Assembly (NCBI RefSeq): GCF_046546175.1
Contig: NZ_JBKGYF010000024.1
Span: 1-23,550 of the forward strand
Reading direction: 5' to 3'
Length of the DNA stretch: 23,550 nt
From: Methanohalobium sp046546175
GTDB taxonomy: Archaea > Halobacteriota > Methanosarcinia > Methanosarcinales > Methanosarcinaceae
Both the position numbers and the translations under genes were made by a program. Under the pieces are notes generated by a model, which was not told where the DNA came from, did not search any database, and worked only from the letters and a program-made list of their open reading frames with translations. Positions 5,774 through 14,388 of the stretch are shown here, piece after piece (positions within the stretch are counted from its first letter, which is position 1; every line of letters starts with the position of its first letter).

Positions 5774-7954
5774 TTATTCGGAATTGTCCATGAAAAAGTT
5801 CATGAGCGAATACTTGATTTTTTCAGGTTCAATATCAATGAATTCTTTTCTTTCATCTTCAGGGAATGCTGGATAAACTGCGAATTTACCGAATTTTTTA
5901 GTTGATTCAGTCAAAAATCTTCCATCAACGAGTATTCTGGCTCCATAATCGGTTGGTGAGCGGACAACCCTGCCCATAGCCTGTCGGATTTTTCGTATGG
6001 TAGGTATCTGTACTGCATAATCCCATCCAGAACCATATCCAAACACACTGTCATAGGCGGATTCAACAGCGTTCATCCTGTCATTGAGTGCAGGATAACC
6101 CACACCAACTATGATTACGGTGCGACCTCTCCCTTCTCTATAGTCCAGCCCTTCACTTAATGTACCCCATAAATAGGATAACATCACAGCTTTTCCGCCG
6201 TTTTCACCGATGTTGAAGAACTCCTTTCTAACCTGCTGGGCTGATATACCAACCTCATCCAGAAACACAGGAATGTCCAGCTTTGATTCAAGGTTTCCAT
6301 GATACCGTTTTGCCTCGTGGGAATTCTGGAAGAATATTATAATATTGCCAGTGGACTGTTCTACAGCATCCATAAGTATCTGTTCTATGGTCTGTATATT
6401 CTGTGGGTCGTCCCTGTCCTTTGCAAATAATGGAGGTACAGATGCTGCGATGGTTAACCGTTTATCTTCAGGGAATGATGTGCTGTAGGCAAGCTCGCAG
6501 GTTTCTCTGTTGATACCAAGAGTTGTTTTAACCATGTCAAAGGGGCGCAGTGTTGCAGACATGAGGATGGATGAATACACCGAATCAAATAATGGTTCTG
6601 TAACATTTTTGGGTATACAGGTGAAAAGCTCAATACGTCCGTAGATTTCATCATTCTGGTCCCTTCTGACATTGAGTATTGGATAATAATGGGGATTGTT
6701 GGAAAGTTTCAAATAGGATGACAGGAAATCAGCAGTGTATTTGATATCGGAATGTTTCAGTACTTTTGACAGTCCTTTTTTGTACTGTTCATGATAGAAT
6801 TCTTCCAGCTTGGAACCGAATTCGCTTGCCTCTTCCAGTATTTCATGTATTTGCTTTTTATCTCCAAAACTCTCTTCTTTTGCCTGTCGTAAAAATTTGC
6901 CAGCCACGACATCGTTTCTGTCGTATGGGTCACTGATACGCATATCGTACCAGTATTTTCCAACTCTTTCCCTTTCTCCGAATTTGAACCTTGAGTTGTA
7001 TGTATTTTGTATTAAATTGAGTAGTATATTGAAAAGGTTGCTAAGCCTCTCATCAGGTACTTGACTGATGTATTCATTAACTTCAGAAATTGCTTTTTCA
7101 ATAGTATGCTCGGTTATGGTTATGGATGAATGTAAACGTGCAGCAGATTCAATATTGTGGGCTTCGTCAAATATAATTATAACATCCTGTGGCTCCCTAT
7201 CAAGCCAGCTAAGGAGGGTAGAAAAAATATCCTGGTTTAAAACATGATGAAAGTTTGCAATCACAAGATCGGCATTTTTAATCTCACGTTTTAAAAGCTC
7301 ATATCCGCACATTCCTTTCTGATAGGCAAAATCATTCACCTCTTCGGGTGTACGGACATCTTTAAACAGCCAACTCCTGAATTCTTCACTGTCAGAATTT
7401 AAGACTTCATATAGCTCGTTGCAGGTACGTCCACGGATGTTGCGTGCTTTTTCTTCGGAATTTTCAAGTTCCTTTGAGAGTTCATCTCTTAAACGTATCA
7501 GTTCAGGGTCTTTTGATTGTTTGTAATTTTTATTTGCAGACTTTAATTCCTGTTTTTTCAACTGGATGTCCTTTTCAAGTTCGATAAGGTCAAAGGTATT
7601 TTCTTTTTTGACTGTACATTCATCATAATCAATTTCGTGCGGACACATGTGGGTTTTGCCCTTTATAACAGCCGCTTTTATGTCATTTGTTTTTTTAATA
7701 TCACGGGCTTCCTGTATAAACTGGACCATTTGCTGATGGACATTGGTGGCGATTATAACAGTTTTGTCCAGCTGTTTTCCAACCTGTAATGCTGGTGCAA
7801 GTGCACTCAGGGTTTTACCTGTACCACAGGCTCCTTCAAAAAGAACCATTTCTTTTTTTAGAAGTGCAGAATGGATGTTATCCATGGCATCTTCCTGGTT
7901 GGGGTAGCAGGAGGGTTTTGTAAAATATTTGAAGTATCCTTTGGAGTTTGTCAT
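5774..7954 (-). CDS. XPD/Rad3-like Fe-S superfamily 2 DNA helicase
   Basis: A 726-residue helicase of the XPD/DinG family, expected to unwind DNA 5'->3' with ATP in repair. Walker A is GACGTGKT (41-48), the DEAH box is at 263-266 (IIFDEAHNIE), and motif VI is QAMGRVVRSP near the C-terminus. Four cysteines between the Walker A and DEAH motifs (C104, C113, C178, C216) are placed to hold the [4Fe-4S] cluster. A charged, probably coiled-coil segment of about 60 residues separates C113 from C178, which is longer than I recall for compact crenarchaeal XPD. The start ATG is supported by the N-terminal YFxxPSCYPNQEDAM motif (Q motif-like) just before Walker A. The gene is transcribed away from the ferredoxin gene across a 214-bp gap. 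Confidence 0.92.
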   Translation of the reverse strand: MTNSKGYFKYFTKPSCYPNQEDAMDNIHSALLKKEMVLFEGACGTGKTLSALAPALQVGKQLDKTVIIATNVHQQMVQFIQEARDIKKTNDIKAAVIKGKTHMCPHEIDYDECTVKKENTFDLIELEKDIQLKKQELKSANKNYKQSKDPELIRLRDELSKELENSEEKARNIRGRTCNELYEVLNSDSEEFRSWLFKDVRTPEEVNDFAYQKGMCGYELLKREIKNADLVIANFHHVLNQDIFSTLLSWLDREPQDVIIIFDEAHNIESAARLHSSITITEHTIEKAISEVNEYISQVPDERLSNLFNILLNLIQNTYNSRFKFGERERVGKYWYDMRISDPYDRNDVVAGKFLRQAKEESFGDKKQIHEILEEASEFGSKLEEFYHEQYKKGLSKVLKHSDIKYTADFLSSYLKLSNNPHYYPILNVRRDQNDEIYGRIELFTCIPKNVTEPLFDSVYSSILMSATLRPFDMVKTTLGINRETCELAYSTSFPEDKRLTIAASVPPLFAKDRDDPQNIQTIEQILMDAVEQSTGNIIIFFQNSHEAKRYHGNLESKLDIPVFLDEVGISAQQVRKEFFNIGENGGKAVMLSYLWGTLSEGLDYREGRGRTVIIVGVGYPALNDRMNAVESAYDSVFGYGSGWDYAVQIPTIRKIRQAMGRVVRSPTDYGARILVDGRFLTESTKKFGKFAVYPAFPEDERKEFIDIEPEKIKYSLMNFFMDNSE

Positions 7955-8121
7955 TGCAATACCTGTGATTTTGCCCGTTTTAATGAGTTGTGGTCTTTAA
8001 ATATCACCTATAATTTTAATCATTACGGTTGTTTGAAAGTAAAAATTAATCAGTTATCCGTTCCAACATTCATTTGTTATTAATCGATAGTTTTTTATCC
8101 CAACTATTTAATCTAAAACGA

Positions 8122-8133
8122 CATATTTTAATA
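8122..8133 (+). promoter_or_regulatory. Candidate TATA box for the ferredoxin-asd unit
   Basis: CATATTTTAATA lies 36-47 bp upstream of the ferredoxin ATG within the divergent gap 7955-8168. It would start transcription near 8153, close to the AAAGGAGAT ribosome-binding site (8151-8159). An AT-rich stretch at 8136-8145 is an alternative. The rest of the gap shows no other clear signal. Confidence 0.35.
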
Positions 8134-8168
8134 AGCTTTATTAATAGAACAAAGGAGATATAGTATAA

Positions 8169-8345
8169 ATGGTAGCAGTTATCATTGCTGAAAATTGTGT
8201 GGGCTGTGCAACATGTGTTGATGAATGTCCAGTTGAAGCAATTTCATTAGACGGCGGAAATATCGCAGTAGTAGATGAAAACGAATGTACAGATTGCGGT
8301 GGATGTATAGATGTATGTCCAACAGAAGCAATTGAAATTGAATAA
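8169..8345 (+). CDS. 2[4Fe-4S] ferredoxin, 58 residues
   Basis: A short gene encoding a clostridial-type ferredoxin. The two cluster motifs are C10-x2-C13-x2-C16-x3-C20-P and C40-x2-C43-x2-C46-x3-C50-P, each followed by the usual VEAI/TEAI turn. The protein starts MVAVIIAENCVGCATC and ends AIEIE. It is acidic with no extra domain and would act as a soluble low-potential electron carrier; partners in methanogens include hydrogenases, formylmethanofuran dehydrogenase and CO dehydrogenase. The ribosome-binding site AAAGGAGAT lies about 10 nt upstream. The gene ends 52 nt before asd on the same strand and may be co-transcribed with it. Confidence 0.95.
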   Translation: MVAVIIAENCVGCATCVDECPVEAISLDGGNIAVVDENECTDCGGCIDVCPTEAIEIE

Positions 8346-8397
8346 TCGATTATCATTTGACCATAACAATTATCCAGACAATTTTTGAGGTGGTTCA

Positions 8398-9429
8398 ATG
8401 ACAGAGCGAATAAAAGCCGGAGTATTGGGTGCTACCGGAGCAGTAGGACAGCGATTTATCCAGGCTCTTACCGATCATCCATGGTTTGAAATTACATCTC
8501 TTGCCGCATCGGAACGAAGCGCAGGTAAACCTTATGAGAAGGCTGCAAGCTGGAGACTGGATTCTAAATTGCCGGATGAGATTAAGGACCAGGGAGTAGT
8601 ACCTGTTGATCCTTCCAGAGTAGATGCCGATGTAGTGTTTTCAGCACTTCCATCATCCAGTGCAAAAACAGTAGAACCCGAATTTGCAGAGGCTGGATTT
8701 GCGGTAGCAAGCAATGCATCAGCCTATAGAATGGAAGCTGATGTTCCTCTTGTAGTTCCTGAAGTCAATCCCGGTCATCTGGGTTTACTAGAACAGCAAC
8801 AGGATAGCCGGGGATGGGACGGCTACATTATAACAAACCCTAACTGTTCGACAATCATTATGATTGTATCCCTCAAACCTCTGATGCAATTTGGTCTTAA
8901 TAATGTGAATGTGGCTACCATGCAGGCAGTATCAGGTGCCGGATATGATGGTGTATCTTCGATGGCAATCATCGACAACATTCTTCCCTATATAAAAACA
9001 GAAGAAGAGAAGATGGAAAGCGAGACTCTGAAGCTTCTGGGAGAATTCGATGGTTCTGAGATTATAAATCCGGACATACATTTTAGTGCATCCTGTCATA
9101 GGGTACCGGTTCTAGATGGACACACGGAGGCAATATGGGCTGGAATGAGAGATAATCCTACACCGGAGGATGTTAGACAGGCATTCCTTGATTTTGACCC
9201 TGAACTTGAAGATCTACCATCTAAACCGGAAAAATCATTGGTCGTCAGAGATGAACCAGATAGACCCCAGCCCCGCTTGGATAAAAATATGGGCAACGGT
9301 ATGAGTGTAAGTGTTGGACGTATCCGTGAAGGTATCCGCTATATTGCACTTGGTCACAATACAGTCCGTGGAGCGGCAGGTGCCAGCGTACTCAATGCTG
9401 AACTTCTGCACAAAAAAGGAAAATTGTAA
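8398..9429 (+). CDS. asd: Aspartate-semialdehyde dehydrogenase
   Basis: A 343-residue cytosolic enzyme that reduces aspartyl phosphate to aspartate semialdehyde with NADPH, at the branch point to lysine, threonine, methionine and isoleucine. The dinucleotide-binding loop is GATGAVGQ (11-18), the catalytic cysteine is C150 in TNPNCSTI, and a VSGAGYDGVSSMAI segment and the SASCHRVPVLDGHTE active-site region follow. Length and motifs match the archaeal/fungal-type family. The ATG is preceded by GAGGTGG 5 nt upstream. A good stem-loop follows the stop, so transcription of the ferredoxin-asd unit probably ends there. Confidence 0.96.
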   Translation: MTERIKAGVLGATGAVGQRFIQALTDHPWFEITSLAASERSAGKPYEKAASWRLDSKLPDEIKDQGVVPVDPSRVDADVVFSALPSSSAKTVEPEFAEAGFAVASNASAYRMEADVPLVVPEVNPGHLGLLEQQQDSRGWDGYIITNPNCSTIIMIVSLKPLMQFGLNNVNVATMQAVSGAGYDGVSSMAIIDNILPYIKTEEEKMESETLKLLGEFDGSEIINPDIHFSASCHRVPVLDGHTEAIWAGMRDNPTPEDVRQAFLDFDPELEDLPSKPEKSLVVRDEPDRPQPRLDKNMGNGMSVSVGRIREGIRYIALGHNTVRGAAGASVLNAELLHKKGKL

Positions 9430-9430
9430 T

Positions 9431-9451
9431 GATGCAGACTAGTACTGCATC
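9431..9451 (+). terminator. Stem-loop and T-rich tract after asd
   Basis: GATGCAG (9431-9437) and CTGCATC (9445-9451) form a perfect 7-bp stem with a 7-nt loop, starting 1 bp after the asd stop codon. A T-rich run follows (9452-9485). The symmetry also allows function on the other strand. Confidence 0.6.
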
Positions 9452-9546
9452 GTTTCTGATTTTCTGTTATGTTTTTATTATATTTATTATATTGATATTT
9501 TCCGATACTTTTTAAAAGTAAAATGCAATTATAGTTTTAGATAACC

Positions 9547-10254
9547 ATGTTAGTTGTTTTGTCAATCGGTGGATCAATAATTGCAAACGACCTGAACCCG
9601 GAACGCTTTGTTTCTTATAAAAATGCTCTACAAAAATTGTTACCAGTGCATCAGCTGGTTATAGTTACCGGGGGCGGAAAAGCTGCAAGGGATTATATCA
9701 ATGTGGCACGCAGTGTAGGCTCCAATGAAGTGGTATGTGATTTTATAGGAATCGAGATAACCCGTCTGAATGCTCAGCTTCTGATATCAGCCTTCGGTGA
9801 AGATGCTTATCCTGAACCACCACTCACCTACAAGGAAGCAAAACTTGCACTCTCCTCTAATAAAGTGGTTGTTATGGGTGGAGTAGTTCCGGGTCAGACT
9901 ACAGATGCTGTTTCAGCGATACTTGCAGAATATTTGAATGCTGATTTTCTGGTAATTGCAACCTCTGTGGATGGTGTATATTCTAGGGACCCAAGAGAAG
10001 ACTCAAATGCAATACGTTATGAAAAACTGAGTGCCAAAGAGCTGGTCAATGTAGTCATCTCTACCGAGATGAAAGCAGGTTCAAAATCACCAGTAGACCC
10101 ACTGGCTGCCAAGATTATAGAACGGTGCAGGATGCCTACAACCATAATGGACGGTACCGATCCAGTAGTAGTGACAGACCTTATCATGCAGGAGAGTTTG
10201 AAAACCGAACCAGTTTCAGGAAAACATCCTGGAACCAGAATTGTCTGTGATTAA
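9547..10254 (+). CDS. pyrH: UMP kinase (archaeal type)
   Basis: A 235-residue amino-acid-kinase-fold enzyme that phosphorylates UMP to UDP. It shows the N-terminal SIGGS phosphate loop (6-10), VIVTGGGKAARDYI (about 39-52), an IGIEITRLNAQLL segment, VVMGGVVPGQTTDAVSA with the nucleotide-binding glycines, ATSVDGVYSRDP, and the C-terminal MDGTDP segment. The ATG has no Shine-Dalgarno. An AT-rich element near 9508-9517 would place the start at about 9540, suggesting a nearly leaderless mRNA. Its TAA directly abuts the stop codon of the convergent cbiZ gene. Confidence 0.95.
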   Translation: MLVVLSIGGSIIANDLNPERFVSYKNALQKLLPVHQLVIVTGGGKAARDYINVARSVGSNEVVCDFIGIEITRLNAQLLISAFGEDAYPEPPLTYKEAKLALSSNKVVVMGGVVPGQTTDAVSAILAEYLNADFLVIATSVDGVYSRDPREDSNAIRYEKLSAKELVNVVISTEMKAGSKSPVDPLAAKIIERCRMPTTIMDGTDPVVVTDLIMQESLKTEPVSGKHPGTRIVCD

Positions 10255-10866
10255 TCAGGGCAACAGGGATTCAGGATGAGTTTTTTTAATCCCTTCTTTA
10301 ACACCTTTTATAACGGTGTTGGTGATTTTTTCTCCAAACTCAGTATATGAGCCTGCATATTCAATATAAGAGTCGGGATTTTCGTTCTGTTTCTGGTAAG
10401 CTACTATAACAGCATCTGTGGTAGTGCCCAGAAAATCGTAACCCATCTCCAGCAGTGCAAGACCTTTTGCTTCGGTTGCTGTAATTATGGCTCCTGCCAT
10501 TGCACCTTCGGATAATAAGCCATCAACAATATGGATGATATTTATAGTTCCAGGATTGTAGTTGTTCAATCGGTATATCGATGGATGGGTTATACCTGCA
10601 GTTACAAAGGTTGTAAGATAATCATCTGTGTTTATACATAGGTTATCCATACTAACAGCAGTCATCAATCCAAAATATGGTTGTCTGGCATTTACAGAAT
10701 CTGCGACATCGTCCATATATTGAAGCGGGTTTTTATGTTCAAACCCTGTTTTAATTTCGTGATTGAATATGGATTCTATATATTTGCGTCCACCGTTGAT
10801 ACCTGTGCTAAGTCCCTCAAATTCACCTAAAATTACCAATGTGGAGTCTCTGGTATAGTATTTCAT
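10255..10866 (-). CDS. cbiZ: Adenosylcobinamide amidohydrolase
   Basis: A 203-residue protein with the CbiZ pattern: LSTGINGG near residue 20, TAGITHPSI in the middle, an IIHIVDGLLSEGAMAGAIITATEAK stretch and the C-terminal GTTTDAVIVA motif. CbiZ removes the aminopropanol side chain from adenosylcobinamide to give adenosylcobyric acid, which re-enters the cobamide pathway. This is the archaeal salvage route for imported incomplete or foreign corrinoids. The ATG has GTGAG about 6 nt upstream. It is transcribed convergently to pyrH with zero intergenic bases and divergently from the TIM-barrel gene across 80 bp. Corrinoid demand is high in methylotrophic methanogens. The CbiM-type transporter lies about 7 kb away on the same strand. 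Confidence 0.92.
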   Translation of the reverse strand: MKYYTRDSTLVILGEFEGLSTGINGGRKYIESIFNHEIKTGFEHKNPLQYMDDVADSVNARQPYFGLMTAVSMDNLCINTDDYLTTFVTAGITHPSIYRLNNYNPGTINIIHIVDGLLSEGAMAGAIITATEAKGLALLEMGYDFLGTTTDAVIVAYQKQNENPDSYIEYAGSYTEFGEKITNTVIKGVKEGIKKTHPESLLP

Positions 10867-10946
10867 ATATTCTCACTGGTTTTTATTGTTGATGATAACA
10901 AAACCGAACAGAAATTATAATTAATTATCTGTCAAATACTACATCT

Positions 10947-11669
10947 ATGATAGGTATATCGTCTTATGCGTTTCACGACCTACCCATGTCAAAATCACTG
11001 GAAGATATTGAAAATCTGTCAGAAGGTGCAGAGATTTTTTCAGAAGGATTTCACGACCTTTTTAAGGATTCTGAAACACCCCTGTCCTATAACCTTAAAT
11101 ATACTGTTCATGCACCCAATACCGATCTCAATATCGGCAGTATCAGGGCACCTATGCGTAAAGCCGGTCTGGAACTGATACAGGAAATGGTGGAGATATG
11201 TGATAGGATAGATGCCAGAGTTCTGGTGGTTCATCCGGGTTATTTTACCTATTCCTGTGATGTTCCTGAAGCAAGGGATTCTTTAAAAAAGTCACTCATG
11301 GAACTTGAAAACCTGACCGATGGAACTGATGTTAAAATCTGTATTGAAAATATGCCCAGTGACTGGAACTGTTTCCTTTTCCAGTATCCTGACCTTGATT
11401 TGGGTGATAATGGATTTGCACTGGATGTAGGTCATGCCAATACCACGGATACACTGGATGAGTTCCTGGAATATGACACATCCCATTTCCATATCCATGA
11501 CAATACAGGAAAAAGTGATGAGCATCTATGGCTTGGAGCAGGAAATATTGATTTTAAAGGAATGCGTGGTGTTTTGAATAAAAACAAAACCATGAAAGTT
11601 CTTGAACACCGCAGCAGGGAATATGTAGAAAAGAGTTTGAAGGCTGTTGATGAACTAGGCATAAAATAA
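10947..11669 (+). CDS. Xylose isomerase-like TIM-barrel protein (sugar phosphate isomerase/epimerase or endonuclease IV-like)
   Basis: A 240-residue AP-endonuclease-2/xylose-isomerase-like barrel. Candidate divalent-metal ligands occur at the expected strand ends: His in YTVHAPN, His in VLVVHPGY, Glu in ICIENMPS, Asp and His in FALDVGHAN, two His in FHIHDN, and Glu in KVLEHRS. These fit a metal-dependent isomerase/epimerase or hydrolase. The substrate cannot be read from the sequence, and endonuclease IV-like DNA repair activity is possible but less likely at this length. The ATG lacks a Shine-Dalgarno, and an AT-rich TATA-like stretch at about 10916-10931 predicts a leaderless start. The gene is followed after 38 bp by an ArsR-like regulator with its own promoter. 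Confidence 0.8.
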   Translation: MIGISSYAFHDLPMSKSLEDIENLSEGAEIFSEGFHDLFKDSETPLSYNLKYTVHAPNTDLNIGSIRAPMRKAGLELIQEMVEICDRIDARVLVVHPGYFTYSCDVPEARDSLKKSLMELENLTDGTDVKICIENMPSDWNCFLFQYPDLDLGDNGFALDVGHANTTDTLDEFLEYDTSHFHIHDNTGKSDEHLWLGAGNIDFKGMRGVLNKNKTMKVLEHRSREYVEKSLKAVDELGIK

Positions 11670-11678
11670 AGACAATTT

Positions 11679-11687
11679 ATTTATAAT
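11679..11687 (+). promoter_or_regulatory. TATA box for the ArsR-like regulator
   Basis: ATTTATAAT is centred about 25 bp before the ATG at 11708. With no Shine-Dalgarno between, a leaderless transcript is predicted. Confidence 0.45.
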
Positions 11688-11707
11688 ATCATTATCAACT
11701 CTTAATT

Positions 11708-12226
11708 ATGAGCCATCTGGATAACAAGGTTTTCAAGGCACTGGGATGTTCCACCCGTCTGCAAATGCTTGAAGTTCTAAGTGAATCTGAAATTCATATA
11801 ACAGGGATGGCAAAAAAACTGGGAATCTCGGTACCTGTTGCAGCAAAACATGTAAAAATACTGGAAGAAGCAGGACTCGTTGGTCGCACAAGATTCGGTA
11901 AAACCGACATTTTAAAACTCAATACCAGCAAAGTTTATACAATACTGGACCGGTTTGCACCAACGAAAAATGTTGAAGTTGAGGAAGGAACAACACTGCT
12001 TGAAGCTCTAAGAAAAGTATCAGCGGTTGAGGTCAAACAAATCGGTGACCGTGATGCGGTTGTAGCTACTGATGGTGACCAGGGGTTCTATATTTACGAA
12101 ATTGATGGTAACTTTTCAGATAAAACAGTGCATGAATGCACCTTTGACCAGGATGCCACAGTTAAATGGAAGAAACTGGAACCTATAACCAAGATGAAAC
12201 TGAACATAAACATAAAAAAGGAATAA
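11708..12226 (+). CDS. ArsR-like winged-helix regulator with C-terminal beta-grasp-like (DUF4430-type) domain
   Basis: A 172-residue protein. Residues 1 to about 85 form an ArsR-type winged helix (CSTRLQMLEVLSESEIHITGMAKKLGISVPVAAKHVKILEEAGLV...). The region from about residue 95 (VEVEEGTTLLEALRKV) to the end (DGDQGFYIYEIDGN, ATVKWKKLEPITKMKL) looks like the DUF4430/transcobalamin C-terminal-like beta-grasp fold, on the basis of the gttLleaL start and the GxYIxxIdG centre. The arsenic-type metal motif ELCVCDL is absent, and the protein has only two cysteines. It is presumably a ligand-responsive transcription factor. The ligand is unknown. I believe similar fusions occur in other Methanosarcinaceae, but this is from memory. 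Confidence 0.75.
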   Translation: MSHLDNKVFKALGCSTRLQMLEVLSESEIHITGMAKKLGISVPVAAKHVKILEEAGLVGRTRFGKTDILKLNTSKVYTILDRFAPTKNVEVEEGTTLLEALRKVSAVEVKQIGDRDAVVATDGDQGFYIYEIDGNFSDKTVHECTFDQDATVKWKKLEPITKMKLNINIKKE

Positions 12227-12295
12227 AATCTCTATTTTTAACCAGTTATTTTAATAATTATTATATCCTATAAAACTATAGGTGAATTTTAAGGA

Positions 12296-14386
12296 ATGGA
12301 AAGCCTGCAGGACTTACCCCGTATAGGGGGAAAAACAGCTCAACGTTTTATAGAACATTTTGGGAGCGAAGAAGCTGCAATTAATGCGGTTTTAAATGGT
12401 GATATCGCCAGTATATCAGAAATAGAGGGGATAGGCCAAAAGTTTGCTATATCACTGGTGCATGAGACACGCGGTATAATCGACGGGGTTACACTTACGG
12501 ATTTTCTGAAAACAAATGAAGCTGTCAATATCTACAAGCAACTGCTTGGTGTTATAAAACAGTTTGCAAGTACTGGTTATGCAAAGGACAAGCTCAATAT
12601 TTATATCCCGTATCCATCGAATAAAATTGACCTTATAAAGAAAACTCAGAGTTCAATTGATCATTATAAAGAGATGGCTGATGTTTTAGGTGGTGATGAT
12701 AATTTTATAAACCAGTTATCCAATATTAGACCTCTAAAATCAAACTATACTACAGGGAAGGTAAGGGACCGCACTATTCTAACCACTGATGAAAATGTGT
12801 ACGCAAACTTAAAGAAAAAATACGGTGGTTTTGTTGATATCCAGTTCATCACTGATCCATCCGAATTTCTGGATATAGCTAGGGGATATTCATATGCAAT
12901 AACTGATGATTATCTGGATATAGATTACCCTGATGATATAGAACTGGAGTATGTAACCGACCTTGAAAAATTAGAAGACTGGCAGTTGATACCTGAAAAG
13001 GAGATTACATTTTATTCCAGAAATCTTTCAGCAATCGAAAGTTCTCTTGATATAATCCATCGGCTGCGTTCAAAGAATTTCTTATTTTTCAATCAACTGG
13101 ATTATGAGGGACTTAAAAATTTAAGAGATACCCTTGAGTTGATAGATGAAAATGGTGATGTGACAACAGGAACCGACCCTGAAATCGATAGGCTGAATAA
13201 AATCCATGAGAACATAGACAACTGTGTATTAAAAACAGTTGAGGATGCCAATACAAAACTGGACAGATGTCTGGAAGAGAGTAAACTGACACTTAGTGGT
13301 CAGGATATGCTCAGGGTAATGAACGGAAGTATGGAAATCCAGGACCTTATGAGAAAGGAAATATATCAGTCCTATCAATCGATTCTTAAAGAGGCAAAGG
13401 ATAGCATTTCAAATGAACTGGAACTTGAAAAACAGGAAAAACTTTTTGTTGATTCATTGTTCCCGGATGAGATGGCCTATCCTATAGAAATCGATGAGAT
13501 TCAGGTTAATGCGTTGAAACAGGACATTATCCGCAGAACCCAGAAGAAAAAGGTTGAACATAAACGGGAAATATCCAGAATTTTGCATGAATATCATAAC
13601 CTAATCAAAGAGATGGTTTATTATGTACTGGATTTTGATGTAGGATTTGCTATCGGACGTTTTTCCAGTGAATATCACCTTGAAATGCCTGATATGATTA
13701 AAGATGCAGGAGTTGGATTTGTTAAAGGGCGTAATCTGTTCATACAGTCAAAATACGGGGATGTGACACCCATTGATTATTCACTCGGAAATGCATCCTG
13801 CAACAGTGAAGATAACCGGCTTGTACTGTTGAGCGGTGTAAATTCAGGTGGTAAAACGTCGATGCTGGAGCTTCTTGCCCAGTGCATCATACTTGCTCAC
13901 ATGGGTTTACCTGTACCTGCAGAATCTCCTGAAATAGGTCTTACAGATGGGTTGTATTATTTTGCCAAGTCCAAGGGCACACTTGATGCAGGAGCATTTG
14001 AATCCACGCTTATGGATTTTTCTGTGGTTGCCGATGACTCAAGCAAAGTTGTCCTTGTGGATGAACTGGAATCCATCACAGAACCCGGAGCATCTGCCAA
14101 AATCATAGCCGGTATACTTGAGACACTTTCTGAAAACAAAAACAGTATGTCGGTGTTTGTATCTCATCTTTCAGAATTGATAATGGAGAACACACAGTGT
14201 GATATCAGAGTTGACGGAATAGAGGCGGAAGGTCTTGATTCTGAACTCAATCTTATAGTGGACAGGACTCCGAGACAGAATTACATAGCAAAAAGTACAC
14301 CTGAATTGATTGTTGAAAGACTTGCAAGAAAAACGAGTGGAGAAGAGCAGGCTTTTTATAAAAGGTTGAAGGATAAATTTGATTGA
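12296..14386 (+). CDS. MutS-like ATPase with N-terminal helix-hairpin-helix (archaeal MutS2-like clade)
   Basis: A 696-residue protein. The N-terminus carries HhH-type DNA-binding motifs (DLPRIGGKTAQRFIEHFG and IEGIGQKFAISLV, residues 4-55). A long, mostly helical middle with charged coiled-coil stretches (about 235-460) corresponds to MutS lever and clamp regions. The C-terminal MutS ATPase domain has Walker A GVNSGGKT (about 514-521), Walker B VVLVDELESITEPG (about 585-598) and a VFVSHLSELI H-loop. I see no MutS1 mismatch-binding domain I and no C-terminal Smr nuclease domain, so it is neither classical MutS nor bacterial MutS2. A role in recombination or branched DNA processing is inference. 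GGTGA lies 10 nt before the ATG. The stop is 2 bp from the convergent hisB stop. Confidence 0.87.
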   Translation: MESLQDLPRIGGKTAQRFIEHFGSEEAAINAVLNGDIASISEIEGIGQKFAISLVHETRGIIDGVTLTDFLKTNEAVNIYKQLLGVIKQFASTGYAKDKLNIYIPYPSNKIDLIKKTQSSIDHYKEMADVLGGDDNFINQLSNIRPLKSNYTTGKVRDRTILTTDENVYANLKKKYGGFVDIQFITDPSEFLDIARGYSYAITDDYLDIDYPDDIELEYVTDLEKLEDWQLIPEKEITFYSRNLSAIESSLDIIHRLRSKNFLFFNQLDYEGLKNLRDTLELIDENGDVTTGTDPEIDRLNKIHENIDNCVLKTVEDANTKLDRCLEESKLTLSGQDMLRVMNGSMEIQDLMRKEIYQSYQSILKEAKDSISNELELEKQEKLFVDSLFPDEMAYPIEIDEIQVNALKQDIIRRTQKKKVEHKREISRILHEYHNLIKEMVYYVLDFDVGFAIGRFSSEYHLEMPDMIKDAGVGFVKGRNLFIQSKYGDVTPIDYSLGNASCNSEDNRLVLLSGVNSGGKTSMLELLAQCIILAHMGLPVPAESPEIGLTDGLYYFAKSKGTLDAGAFESTLMDFSVVADDSSKVVLVDELESITEPGASAKIIAGILETLSENKNSMSVFVSHLSELIMENTQCDIRVDGIEAEGLDSELNLIVDRTPRQNYIAKSTPELIVERLARKTSGEEQAFYKRLKDKFD

Positions 14387-14388
14387 AT

